A DNA stretch of 32,808 bases from Pseudomonadota bacterium (lineage in GTDB: Bacteria; Pseudomonadota; Gammaproteobacteria; Steroidobacterales; Steroidobacteraceae). This document shows, in pieces, positions 15,574 through 22,397 of this stretch (its first letter is position 1; each line of letters begins with the position of its first letter). Position numbers and translations under genes: made by a program. The notes below the pieces were generated by a model. It had not been told where the DNA came from, did no database searches, and was given only the letters and a program-made list of their open reading frames with translations. The stretch spans positions 1-32,808 of the forward strand of contig CAUJHX010000250.1 of NCBI GenBank assembly GCA_963204795.1, written 5' to 3'.

Positions 15574-16863
15574 ATGAAGGCCGGCATCGCCGCTGATGGG
15601 GCGCCGTTGACACGCCTCCTCGCGCGCCTTGCGCGTGTCGAGCCACGCGAGGCGCCCGCCGTCCTCACGGCCGTCGCGCTCTTCTTCTGCGTGCTCGGTG
15701 GCTATTTTGCCGTGCGCCCGCTGCGCGAGACGATCGCGACGATCCTTGGCGGTGACCGCGTCGCTGATCTCTGGGTCGTGACATCAATTGGCGCCGTCGC
15801 CATCGTGCCGCTTTATGGCTGGCTCGTCGGCCGGGTGCGCCGCTCGATCCTGATGCCCTCCATCTACGGCTTCGTGGCGGTATCGCTGGCGGTGTTCGGC
15901 TTCCTGTTCCATTCACGCCCTGAAGACATCGCGGTCGGCGCGGTCTTCTATGTCTGGATCAGCGTGCTGAACCTGATGCTGGTGTCGGTGTTCTGGAGCT
16001 TTCTTCTCGAGCTCTTCGACGGTGCGCAGGCGAAGCGGCTGTTCGGCTTCATTGCGGCGGGCGGCACTGCCGGGGCACTCGTCGGGCCACTGCTCACCGA
16101 TCTCACCGTGCGGCACATCGGCAATGCGGGCGTGCTCTTCATCGGCGCCACCCTGTTCGTCGGTGCGATCGTCGCGCAGCGCGTGCTGGTCGCGATCTGG
16201 AGGTCGGGACGTGTGGGACCGGCCGCGGCAGCCGACAGTGGACTCGGCGGCAATCCTTTCGCCGGCTTCGCGATCGTGTTCCGTTCGCCCTACCTGCTGA
16301 TGCTGGCGCTCTTCGTCGTTCTGCTGTCGAGTGTCAACACGTTCCTCTACTTCGAGCAGCTCGACATCGTGCGCGACGCGTTTCCGGATGTCGCGCAGCG
16401 CACGCAGATCTTCGCGCGCATCGACTACGCAGTGCAGACCCTGACGGTGCTCTCGCAAATCTTCCTGACGGGGCGCATCGCCGCGACCTTCGGCGTGCGG
16501 ACGCTGCTCGTCATGGTGCCACTCGCGATGGTGGCGGGTTTTCTGGCGCTCGCGGTTCTGGGCGGGTTCGCGATCCTCGCGGGCGTCATCATCCTGCGCC
16601 GCTGGGGTGAGTACGCGTTCATCCGCCCCGGTCGCGAGATGCTGTTCAGCCGCCTCGACACGGAATCCAAGTACAAGGCGAAGAACCTGATCGACGTCCC
16701 GATCTACCGCGGCGCCGATCTGCTGGTGGCGCAGTTGCAGAACGCACTTCGGCAGGGCGGGCTGTCCAGTGCAGGCGTGGCGCTCCTTGGCGCCAGCGCG
16801 GCGCTCGCATGGGCGGGCGTGGGGATGTGGCTCGGGCGGCGCGCAACGCGCGACGGGCGATGA
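15574..16863 (+). CDS. MFS-fold transporter of the ATP/ADP-carrier-like (TLC-related) group
   Basis: A 429-residue membrane protein with about twelve hydrophobic helices. The first helix with GGYFAVRPLRETIATILGG (about 46-64) and the late YAFIRPGREMLFSRLDTESK (about 347-366) resemble the NTP/NDP exchange transporter family, in which ATP:ADP antiporters of Rickettsia and chloroplasts belong; free-living bacteria carry distant members, mostly unassigned. So nucleotide transport is a possibility, not a conclusion; a generic major-facilitator function is equally open. Start chosen at 15574 because an in-frame TAG lies two codons upstream. It converges on the kinase gene across the repeat region. 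Confidence 0.72.
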   Translation: MKAGIAADGAPLTRLLARLARVEPREAPAVLTAVALFFCVLGGYFAVRPLRETIATILGGDRVADLWVVTSIGAVAIVPLYGWLVGRVRRSILMPSIYGFVAVSLAVFGFLFHSRPEDIAVGAVFYVWISVLNLMLVSVFWSFLLELFDGAQAKRLFGFIAAGGTAGALVGPLLTDLTVRHIGNAGVLFIGATLFVGAIVAQRVLVAIWRSGRVGPAAAADSGLGGNPFAGFAIVFRSPYLLMLALFVVLLSSVNTFLYFEQLDIVRDAFPDVAQRTQIFARIDYAVQTLTVLSQIFLTGRIAATFGVRTLLVMVPLAMVAGFLALAVLGGFAILAGVIILRRWGEYAFIRPGREMLFSRLDTESKYKAKNLIDVPIYRGADLLVAQLQNALRQGGLSSAGVALLGASAALAWAGVGMWLGRRATRDGR

Positions 16864-17229
16864 GTGGCGGGCTACGGGCCAAGAGCTGCGGGCTGCGGGC
16901 CAGAGGCGCGGATCATCCGCCGCCTCGCTCTAACCGCCGCCCCTCGGCGCCCTCCACGCTCGTTGGCGGATGATCCGCGCCTCTGGCGCGCCGCTCGTAG
17001 CCCCTCTTCACCTGCGAAGGGCAGCCGGCATCGCGCCCGAGCGGGAGCGCGGTATCCGGTGCCGAGCGTGGAGAGCGCCGAGGAGCGGCGAACTGCGCCC
17101 GGCGTCCGCATTTCTTGCCGATTCTGCATTTCCCATGCGCCGGGCGCCGCCGCGACGAGGGCACCGCCGCAGGCGGCGCTCGACCCGCGAGGAGCCGGAT
17201 GCCGCGCTCCCACTCGGGCCCGCAGCCCG
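16864..17229. repeat. Non-coding region with nested inverted repeats between convergent genes
   Basis: This 366-bp gap has no credible gene. It holds four inverted-repeat pairs. (a) 23 bp, perfect: 16899-16921 with 16965-16987; each arm contains GCGGATnATCCGC, itself a palindrome. (b) 21 bp, one mismatch: 16942-16962 with 17063-17083. (c) 25 bp, two mismatches: 17035-17059 with 17195-17219. (d) 14 bp, perfect, at the outer edges: 16888-16901 with 17217-17230, reaching the kinase stop codon. Pairs a and b, and b and c, cross each other, so they cannot all form one simple hairpin. It may be a REP/MITE-like element, a pile-up of inserted palindromes or a two-way transcription terminator. Confidence 0.75.
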
Positions 17230-18645
17230 CTACAACACCGCCGCGATCGCCGCGTGCGCCGCGCTCTCCGGGTGTGCGGCCGCAGCCGCGCCCTCAGCGT
17301 CCGGCGCTGCGCTGTCGGCACCCGGTAGCGCCGCCAGCAGCTCCGCGGCACTCGCGAAGCGCTGACTCGGCACCTTCGACAGCAGCCTGTCAACGAGCGG
17401 CTGGAGCGCCGCATGTTCCGCGGGCAGCGGCGGTACCGGCGAGGACACGTGCGCCTGCAGTACTTCGATGGCCGTGTCACCCATGAAGGGCTTGCGGCCG
17501 CTCAGCATTTCATGGAGCACGATGCCGAGGCTGTAGAGATCGCTGCGCGCGTCGAGTGTCGCGCCCTGCGCCTGCTCCGGGCTCATGTAATAGGGCGAGC
17601 CGCGCAGCAGGCCGGTGTGCGTCGTCGTCGCCTCGCCGCTCATGGCGCGCGCGAGACCGAAATCAATCAGCACGATCTCGTCGTTCTCGCGCAGCATCAC
17701 GTTGGGTGGCTTCAGGTCGCGATGCACGAGCCCCGCCGCATGCACGACACCGAGCGCGCGCGCGATCTTGCGCAGATAATCCAGCGCTTCCTCCGCCGCC
17801 ATCGGGGGCTGCATCCGCGCCTTCAGGTCGCCTCGCGGGAAGTATTCCATCGCGAGGTACTCGAGGCCGTCGTGCACGCCGTAGTCGTAGATGTCGATGA
17901 TCGACGGATCGTGAATCGACGTGAGTGCCTCGTGCTCGCGCGCGAAATGCTGTCTCGCTCCGCGCACCACCGATCCACCGCCATCGATGAGTTGCGCCTC
18001 GTCGTCACCGGCGCGCGTGACCTTGAGCGCGACGAGCGCGTCGAGTTCGAAGCTGGTTGCGAGGTAGACCACGGCACGGTCCGATTCGCCGAGCACATCG
18101 AGGATCGCGTAGCGCGGTATCAGGTTGCGCGGCAGGCGCGCCCGCGCCGCGGTGGCCGCGGCGAGCGCCGGCAGTCGCGTCGGCGGCGGGACCGCCGTCT
18201 TGCGCGCGCGTTCGTTGTTGCGGCGGCGCTCGACGAGGCGCAGCGCGATCTTGATGGACGTGCCGAGTCGCGCCGGAGTGAGCAGTTGTTTCGGCAGGTA
18301 ATCGGTCGCGCCGAGACGGATCGCCCGCACGGCGGTAAGCTCGTTGCCGCCGGCGGCGATGGCGACGATGGGCGGCAGATCTGTCTGGTCGCGCAAGCGG
18401 CGCAGCCAGTCGAGCCCGTCGGCTGCAGCGTCCTCGGGACTTGCGCCGAAGTTCATCGCAAGCAGCAGGGCGTCGAAGTCGCGAAAATGCACCTTGCCGC
18501 GCCGTCGCTCGAACTCGGGGATACCGACGAATTCGACGTTCGCATCCGGCAGCACTGCGCCGACATGTGCGGTGAGCCACGCGCCATAGCGCGCGTCGTC
18601 GTCGATGATCAGGATCCGGTGGGACATGCGACGGGCGGCGCTCAT
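17230..18645 (-). CDS. Pseudo-receiver/Ser-Thr protein kinase fusion
   Basis: A 471-residue cytoplasmic protein. Residues 9-140 form a receiver fold with acidic residues D15-D17 and conserved K119 (DYLPK), but the phosphoacceptor position is Ala63 (DALLLAMNFG instead of DxxxxDxxLP) and the conserved Thr/Ser site is Ala (VAIAAGG). Residues about 178-440 are a Hanks-type kinase: lysine K208 (VALKV), HRDLKPPN (308-315), DFG (328-330) and GSPYYMSPEQA (349-359). The glycine loop is degenerate (GESDRA, 186-191). The catalytic residues are intact, so kinase activity is plausible. The Ala-rich C-terminal tail (about 441-471) has no membrane segment. ATG at 18645 overlaps the stop of the TonB-like gene; MSHRIL at 18627 is an alternative start. 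It probably acts downstream of that protein. Confidence 0.85.
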   Translation of the reverse strand: MSAARRMSHRILIIDDDARYGAWLTAHVGAVLPDANVEFVGIPEFERRRGKVHFRDFDALLLAMNFGASPEDAAADGLDWLRRLRDQTDLPPIVAIAAGGNELTAVRAIRLGATDYLPKQLLTPARLGTSIKIALRLVERRRNNERARKTAVPPPTRLPALAAATAARARLPRNLIPRYAILDVLGESDRAVVYLATSFELDALVALKVTRAGDDEAQLIDGGGSVVRGARQHFAREHEALTSIHDPSIIDIYDYGVHDGLEYLAMEYFPRGDLKARMQPPMAAEEALDYLRKIARALGVVHAAGLVHRDLKPPNVMLRENDEIVLIDFGLARAMSGEATTTHTGLLRGSPYYMSPEQAQGATLDARSDLYSLGIVLHEMLSGRKPFMGDTAIEVLQAHVSSPVPPLPAEHAALQPLVDRLLSKVPSQRFASAAELLAALPGADSAAPDAEGAAAAAHPESAAHAAIAAVL

Positions 18646-20561
18646 TCCAGATCGAAGCGGATGCGCAGCTTCGACCGCTGCGGCACGACCACACCGTCTT
18701 GCTCGACCGGCTTGAAGCGCCAGCGTTCGAGCGCCTCGCTCGCGGCCCGGTCGAAGACTCCTGCCGGGGACGCACCGACAACCCGCACGTCACTCACCGC
18801 GCCCGCCGGCGTCACTGTGAACTCGAGATCCACCCAGCCGGTCTGGCCTTGCGCGCGCGCGGCGTCCGGATAGCGCGGCTCGACCATGCGTACCCGCGTC
18901 AGCTGGCTTACAGGGACGATGCTCGCGGCGCGGCTCGCGCGCGCCTCTTGTGTCGCGATGTCGCGTCTCGCGTTCGCTACCTCGAGCCCCGAGAGGCCGA
19001 GTGCTTCGGCCTGGGTGATCCAGCGCCCGGCGCCGGCGATATCCGCGCGGGCAAGGGCAGCGCGCGATTCAGCAAGCATTTCCTTGCCGAGCGCATCGCG
19101 TGCGGCCAGGGTAGCCGGGTGCTGCGGGTCGACTTCGCGCATCTGCATGTAGAGGGCGCGGGCGCTGTCCGCCGCCGGTTCCACGAGCTGATGCTGTCGC
19201 AACCGGTCCCCGAACTGCTGCGCAAGGGCGCTGAGCGCATTGGCCTTGTGCTCGATCTGCGCGCTCTGCAGATCGCGCCGCAGGTTCCCAAGGTCCGTGC
19301 GGGTCAGTCCGATTTCTTCGCCCGCATCGATCCAGCGCCCGGCCGTCGCGAAGTCGCCCGCTGCGATCGCTCGAGCCACCGCGCCGGGGAGCGCTTCCTG
19401 GAGCGCCTGCTCCGCGGCCTGCAAGCCTGCGTGCCGGGGCGCGAGCGCGCGCGCCGATTCGATATAGAACCGTGCGTTGTCCTGCGCGGGTTCGAGCAGC
19501 GCACCGGTCTTCACCCGTGCATCGGCGAGGGCGAGAAAGGCCGCGGCCTGGCCGTCGATCTCCTGCTGCTGGAGCTCGCGTTTCGCGGCGCCAATCAGCT
19601 CCGATCCGCCGGCCGATCCGCTCTCGAGCACCGCGATGGCCCGCCCGAGATTGCCGCTGGCCGCAGCCTGGCGTGCGGCCGCCAGCAAAAGACGCTCGCG
19701 CTCCTTGCCGATCTGCGTCGTGAGGAAGGCGACGCGCGGGTGATCGGCGCGCACGTTACGCGCGGAGTCGACGAGGCGGGAAGCCTCATCGAGTTGCTCA
19801 GCGACAATCGCTTTCTCCGCGTCGCCGAGCAGTTTGTCGACCGTCTTGTCGAGGCCTGCTGCGGCGTCCGCGCGCTCGCGTGCATCCAGCGACGCGGAGT
19901 CGGAATCCGCAGGCGCCGAAGCGCCCGTAGCTGGTGTGCTGGTCGACAGTGTTGCCGGCCTGGCCGCGAGCGGCGAGGGATCGTCCCGGACGAACCACCA
20001 GATCGCGACGGCAACCACGATGGCGAGGGCGAGGCCGCCGGCAACCAGGGGTGCGCGAGAAGGGCCCGCGGCCCTGTGCATCCGCGAGGGCGCGGGAGCG
20101 GGAGCTGGGACTGGCGGCACTTCGTCGCTGCGGCGGAAAGCCGATTCCACGAACAGCTTCACGCGCTGCGCGGAGACGGGCTTGTGCAGGAAGCGGAACA
20201 CGCGACCGTCGGTGATCTGGGAGGCGAGCTTGCCCTGATCGGTTGCGGTTCCCGCCACGACGAGTACGAGATCGGGAAACTGTGTCTTGAGGCGCTCGGT
20301 CAGCAGCGCAATCGGCTGGGGGCAGGCAGCGCTGTCGATCAGCGCTGCGCGGGTGTGGCTTGCGATGAGATGTTCAGTGAGGGCGGTATCAGACGCCACC
20401 ACCGTGAACGGATGCTCGGGGTCGATCGCCGCGCGCAGGGTTTCGACGAGCGCGGCGTCCCGTGTCAGAGCGAGCAGGCCCGGGCGCGCCGCCACTGGCA
20501 CGAAGCCGGACCGAAAAACCGCTGGCTCCTCCCGGGATCGTTGTGCAGGGCTCTCCGCCAC
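18642..20561 (-). CDS. Receiver-like/transmembrane/TonB-C hybrid protein
   Basis: A 639-residue protein with a GTG start preceded by GGAG. Residues about 27-143 look like a receiver: D76 (AALIDSAAC) and K127 (FLHKPVS) are in place, but the usual N-terminal acidic pair is missing. A Pro-rich linker (about 148-160) leads to one membrane helix (about 171-191, LVAGGLALAIVVAVAIWWFV). The periplasmic part has helical repeats; residues about 336-436 and 440-540 are a 104-residue tandem duplication (EPAxDxAR, GRWI and RRD recur exactly 104 apart). Residues 553-639 are a TonB C-terminal domain (VEPRYPDAARAQGQTGWVDL, ALERWRFKPV). The helix lacks the SxxxH motif that couples TonB to ExbB/ExbD. This is more like a transmembrane sensor than an energiser. 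Coupled to the kinase gene. Confidence 0.82.
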   Translation of the reverse strand: MAESPAQRSREEPAVFRSGFVPVAARPGLLALTRDAALVETLRAAIDPEHPFTVVASDTALTEHLIASHTRAALIDSAACPQPIALLTERLKTQFPDLVLVVAGTATDQGKLASQITDGRVFRFLHKPVSAQRVKLFVESAFRRSDEVPPVPAPAPAPSRMHRAAGPSRAPLVAGGLALAIVVAVAIWWFVRDDPSPLAARPATLSTSTPATGASAPADSDSASLDARERADAAAGLDKTVDKLLGDAEKAIVAEQLDEASRLVDSARNVRADHPRVAFLTTQIGKERERLLLAAARQAAASGNLGRAIAVLESGSAGGSELIGAAKRELQQQEIDGQAAAFLALADARVKTGALLEPAQDNARFYIESARALAPRHAGLQAAEQALQEALPGAVARAIAAGDFATAGRWIDAGEEIGLTRTDLGNLRRDLQSAQIEHKANALSALAQQFGDRLRQHQLVEPAADSARALYMQMREVDPQHPATLAARDALGKEMLAESRAALARADIAGAGRWITQAEALGLSGLEVANARRDIATQEARASRAASIVPVSQLTRVRMVEPRYPDAARAQGQTGWVDLEFTVTPAGAVSDVRVVGASPAGVFDRAASEALERWRFKPVEQDGVVVPQRSKLRIRFDLE

Positions 20562-20628
20562 GGTGTGCTCCGTTGTAATGGAGCGGATTTACAGGGGTTT
20601 ATCGCAATTTTCTGTGACCGTATTCCTT

Positions 20629-20668
20629 CCCGGGGATTCCCCGGGCGTCGCGGGCACGCGACGCCCGG
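20629..20668. promoter_or_regulatory. Two overlapping palindromes in the divergent intergenic region
   Basis: CCCGGGGATTCCCCGGG (20629-20645) is a perfect palindrome with 8-bp arms around one base. It overlaps a second hairpin with 12-bp perfect arms (20641-20652 and 20657-20668, CCGGGCGTCGCG and its complement) around a GGCA loop. They sit in the 154-bp gap between the TonB-like gene and the exported-protein operon. No T-run follows, so a simple terminator is unlikely. They may be operators, or alternative RNA or DNA hairpins that exclude each other. Confidence 0.6.
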
Positions 20669-20679
20669 ATTCGCGAACT

Positions 20680-20715
20680 GTGTCACATTCCGGGTGGGCG
20701 GCTATCATCGCCCGC
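20680..20715 (+). promoter_or_regulatory. Leaderless-type promoter of the exported-protein operon
   Basis: GTGTCA (20680-20685) is followed after 17 nt by TATCAT (20703-20708), a fair sigma-70 promoter. The ATG begins at 20716, 7 nt after the -10 box, so the predicted transcript starts at or beside the A of the ATG, and no Shine-Dalgarno sequence exists. Confidence 0.5.
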
Positions 20716-21672
20716 ATGGCGGTCTGTTTCCGTTTCGTGGCGGCTTTTCTCGCGGCTGGTGCGCTCTCCCTGCATGCAGCGGAAGCGGCTGCCGGGGTCA
20801 GTGGTGCGCAGGAGCGCGCCGCACAGGAGTTTCTGGCGGCGGTGGCGTCAGGCAGTCCGCTGGCCGTTGCGCAGGCCCTGCATCCCGACGATCTGCACCG
20901 CTTGCGCGTTGCCATCACCTCGCGTCTGCAGGCCGACGCTGCCGTGGGGGACCCCAGTGTGCGCCAGCGCCTCTTCGGCGAGGCTTCGAATCTTGGCGAT
21001 ATCGAGCGCCTGACCGACGTCAATTTCTTTGCGGCGTTCGGCACTCGGCTGCGCTACCCGGGTCGGCTGTTCGCGAAAGTGCGTGGTCTCGAAGCGGTGC
21101 GCGATGGCGATCAACTCGTGCATGTCGTCGTTCGCGGCGAGCAACCGGAGGGCCGTGGCAAAACCCGCGTCGTGACGCTCGTGACGCTGCTGCCCTACGG
21201 CAAGGAATGGAAGGCGGCGGTCCCGGGCGAAATCGAGGCGCAGGTGGAAGACCTGCTCGATGGTCGTGAGGCGAACGCTGGCCTCGCGCCCGTTCGCGTC
21301 CCGCCAACCACGGGTGCTGCTGCCGGGGGTGCCGCCGCGAAGGTCACCAATACGCCCGCAATCCGGACCCTGCTGGCCGATGCCGCGGGCGCGTTGCTCG
21401 AGAACCGCTGCGAGGATTACTACGGACAGTACATGAGCCCGGCTTTCCGTCGCGAGACGTCGGCAAAGGCGCTCGCGACGCTCGTGAAGAGTTGCGAACG
21501 GAGCGACTCGCTGCGCGAAACGCTGGTCTCGGCGCTGCACATCGTGCAGGATTCGGCGCCGGTATTCGATCGCGGCGGCAACCGCGCGACCTACGACACG
21601 ACCGGTCGCGGCCTGCCCTTCGACCGTTTCGTGCTCGAACGCCAGGGCGATCGCTGGTACATCGCGGAATGA
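20716..21672 (+). CDS. Exported protein of unknown function, two similar-sized halves
   Basis: A 318-residue protein with a signal peptide (MAVCFRFVAAFLAAGALSLHA, cleaved near residue 22). The two halves each look like a small alpha+beta, cystatin/NTF2-like fold: the first ends with TLLPYGKEWKAAVPGEI, the second ends FVLERQGDRWYIAE, both in the style of domains with a strand carrying a Trp near the C-end (xGxWKI). They are joined by an Ala/Gly/Pro linker (about residues 197-215). This structural reading is an inference; I do not recognise the family. The start at 20716 is set by the TATCAT box and signal peptide, although the frame stays open far upstream. It overlaps the GNAT gene by 4 nt. 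Confidence 0.72.
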   Translation: MAVCFRFVAAFLAAGALSLHAAEAAAGVSGAQERAAQEFLAAVASGSPLAVAQALHPDDLHRLRVAITSRLQADAAVGDPSVRQRLFGEASNLGDIERLTDVNFFAAFGTRLRYPGRLFAKVRGLEAVRDGDQLVHVVVRGEQPEGRGKTRVVTLVTLLPYGKEWKAAVPGEIEAQVEDLLDGREANAGLAPVRVPPTTGAAAGGAAAKVTNTPAIRTLLADAAGALLENRCEDYYGQYMSPAFRRETSAKALATLVKSCERSDSLRETLVSALHIVQDSAPVFDRGGNRATYDTTGRGLPFDRFVLERQGDRWYIAE

Positions 21673-22178
21673 GCATGCTCGTGATTCGTCCGGCGGTTGC
21701 TGCGGACGCGCCGCTGCTGCTGTCGCTGATCCGTGGGCTCGCGGACTACGAGAAGCTCTCGCATGAGGTGGTTGCAACCGAAGAACAACTCGCAGCTGAA
21801 CTCGGCGCCGCGCGGCCGGTCGTGCAGGCGCTCGTCGCGGAGCGCGCGGGGCGCGCACTCGGTTTCGCGCTCTACTTCTTCAGCTTCTCCACCTTCCTCG
21901 CCCGCCAGGGGCTGTATCTCGAGGATCTCTACGTGCTGCCGGAGGCGCGTGGCGGCGGCATCGGGCGCGCGCTCCTTGTCGAGCTCGCGCGCCGCGCGGC
22001 AGAGCGGGGCTGCGGTCGCATGGAATGGTCGGTGCTCGACTGGAATGTCGACGCCCAGCGCTTCTATCGGAGCCTCGGCGCGCGCCCCATGGATGACTGG
22101 ACAGTCTGGCGGCTCGATCGTGCGGGCATCGAGTCGCTGGGTTACGATGCCGGATTCACGGAGAGGAGAACATCATGA
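21669..22178 (+). CDS. GNAT-family N-acetyltransferase
   Basis: A 169-residue acetyltransferase. The acetyl-CoA motif A is LYLEDLYVLPEARGGGIGRALL (conserved part ARGGGIGRALL, about 94-104), motif B is WSVLDWNVDAQRFYRSLGA. The start IRPAVAADAPLLLSLIRGLADYE and the overall length are typical of diamine/aminoglycoside-like GNAT proteins, including spermidine/spermine N-acetyltransferase relatives, which also have a Leu-Ala-x-Tyr-Glu-Lys segment. The substrate is likely a primary amine but is not certain. Its ATG overlaps the stop of the exported protein and its stop overlaps the dodecin ATG, so all three genes are translationally coupled. Confidence 0.88.
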   Translation: MSMLVIRPAVAADAPLLLSLIRGLADYEKLSHEVVATEEQLAAELGAARPVVQALVAERAGRALGFALYFFSFSTFLARQGLYLEDLYVLPEARGGGIGRALLVELARRAAERGCGRMEWSVLDWNVDAQRFYRSLGARPMDDWTVWRLDRAGIESLGYDAGFTERRTS

Positions 22179-22375
22179 GTGTTGCCAAGGTCAGCGAGAT
22201 CATCTCGAGCTCCACGAAGGGTTTCGACGATGCCATCGCAAGTGGCGTGAAGCGCGCGACGAAGACCCTGAAGGGCATCCAGTCAGCCTGGGTCGCCGAT
22301 CAGGAAGTGCTCGTGAAGAACGACAAGGTGGTCGAATACCGCGTGCGCCTGAAGCTCACGTTCGTTCTCAAGTAG
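22175..22375 (+). CDS. Dodecin family flavin-binding protein
   Basis: A 66-residue protein with the complete dodecin layout: one beta strand (VAKVSEIISSS), a helix (GFDDAIASGVKRATKTLKGI), then two strands (QSAWVADQEVLV and VEYRVRLKLTFVLK). W39 is the aromatic residue expected to stack on the flavin. Dodecins form hollow twelve-subunit shells that store and buffer riboflavin, FMN or FAD, and bacterial ones often also bind CoA. The ATG overlaps the GNAT stop (ATGA), and a strong purine-rich Shine-Dalgarno (GGAGAGGAG) lies upstream inside the GNAT gene, so dodecin may be made in excess of the upstream products. Confidence 0.93.
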   Translation: MSVAKVSEIISSSTKGFDDAIASGVKRATKTLKGIQSAWVADQEVLVKNDKVVEYRVRLKLTFVLK

Positions 22376-22397
22376 GCGCGCTCGCGCGGTCGGCGCG

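Noticed and set aside
16888-17230. Repeat region as a CRISPR array
   Set aside because: The repeats are inverted pairs, differ from each other and have no regular spacers; no cas genes are near.
16864-17480. Arg/Pro-rich open frames on both strands in the repeat region
   Set aside because: They run through inverted repeats and into the kinase gene, have no motifs, and their composition follows GC content only.
20641-20668. The 12-bp-arm hairpin as a Rho-independent terminator
   Set aside because: There is no T-run on either strand and it lies between divergent starts, where no transcript ends are expected.
18699-21269. Open frame of 856 codons on the plus strand across the TonB-like gene and beyond
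   Set aside because: Arg-rich low-complexity product without motifs, crossing a divergent promoter region; the minus-strand protein there has clear domains.
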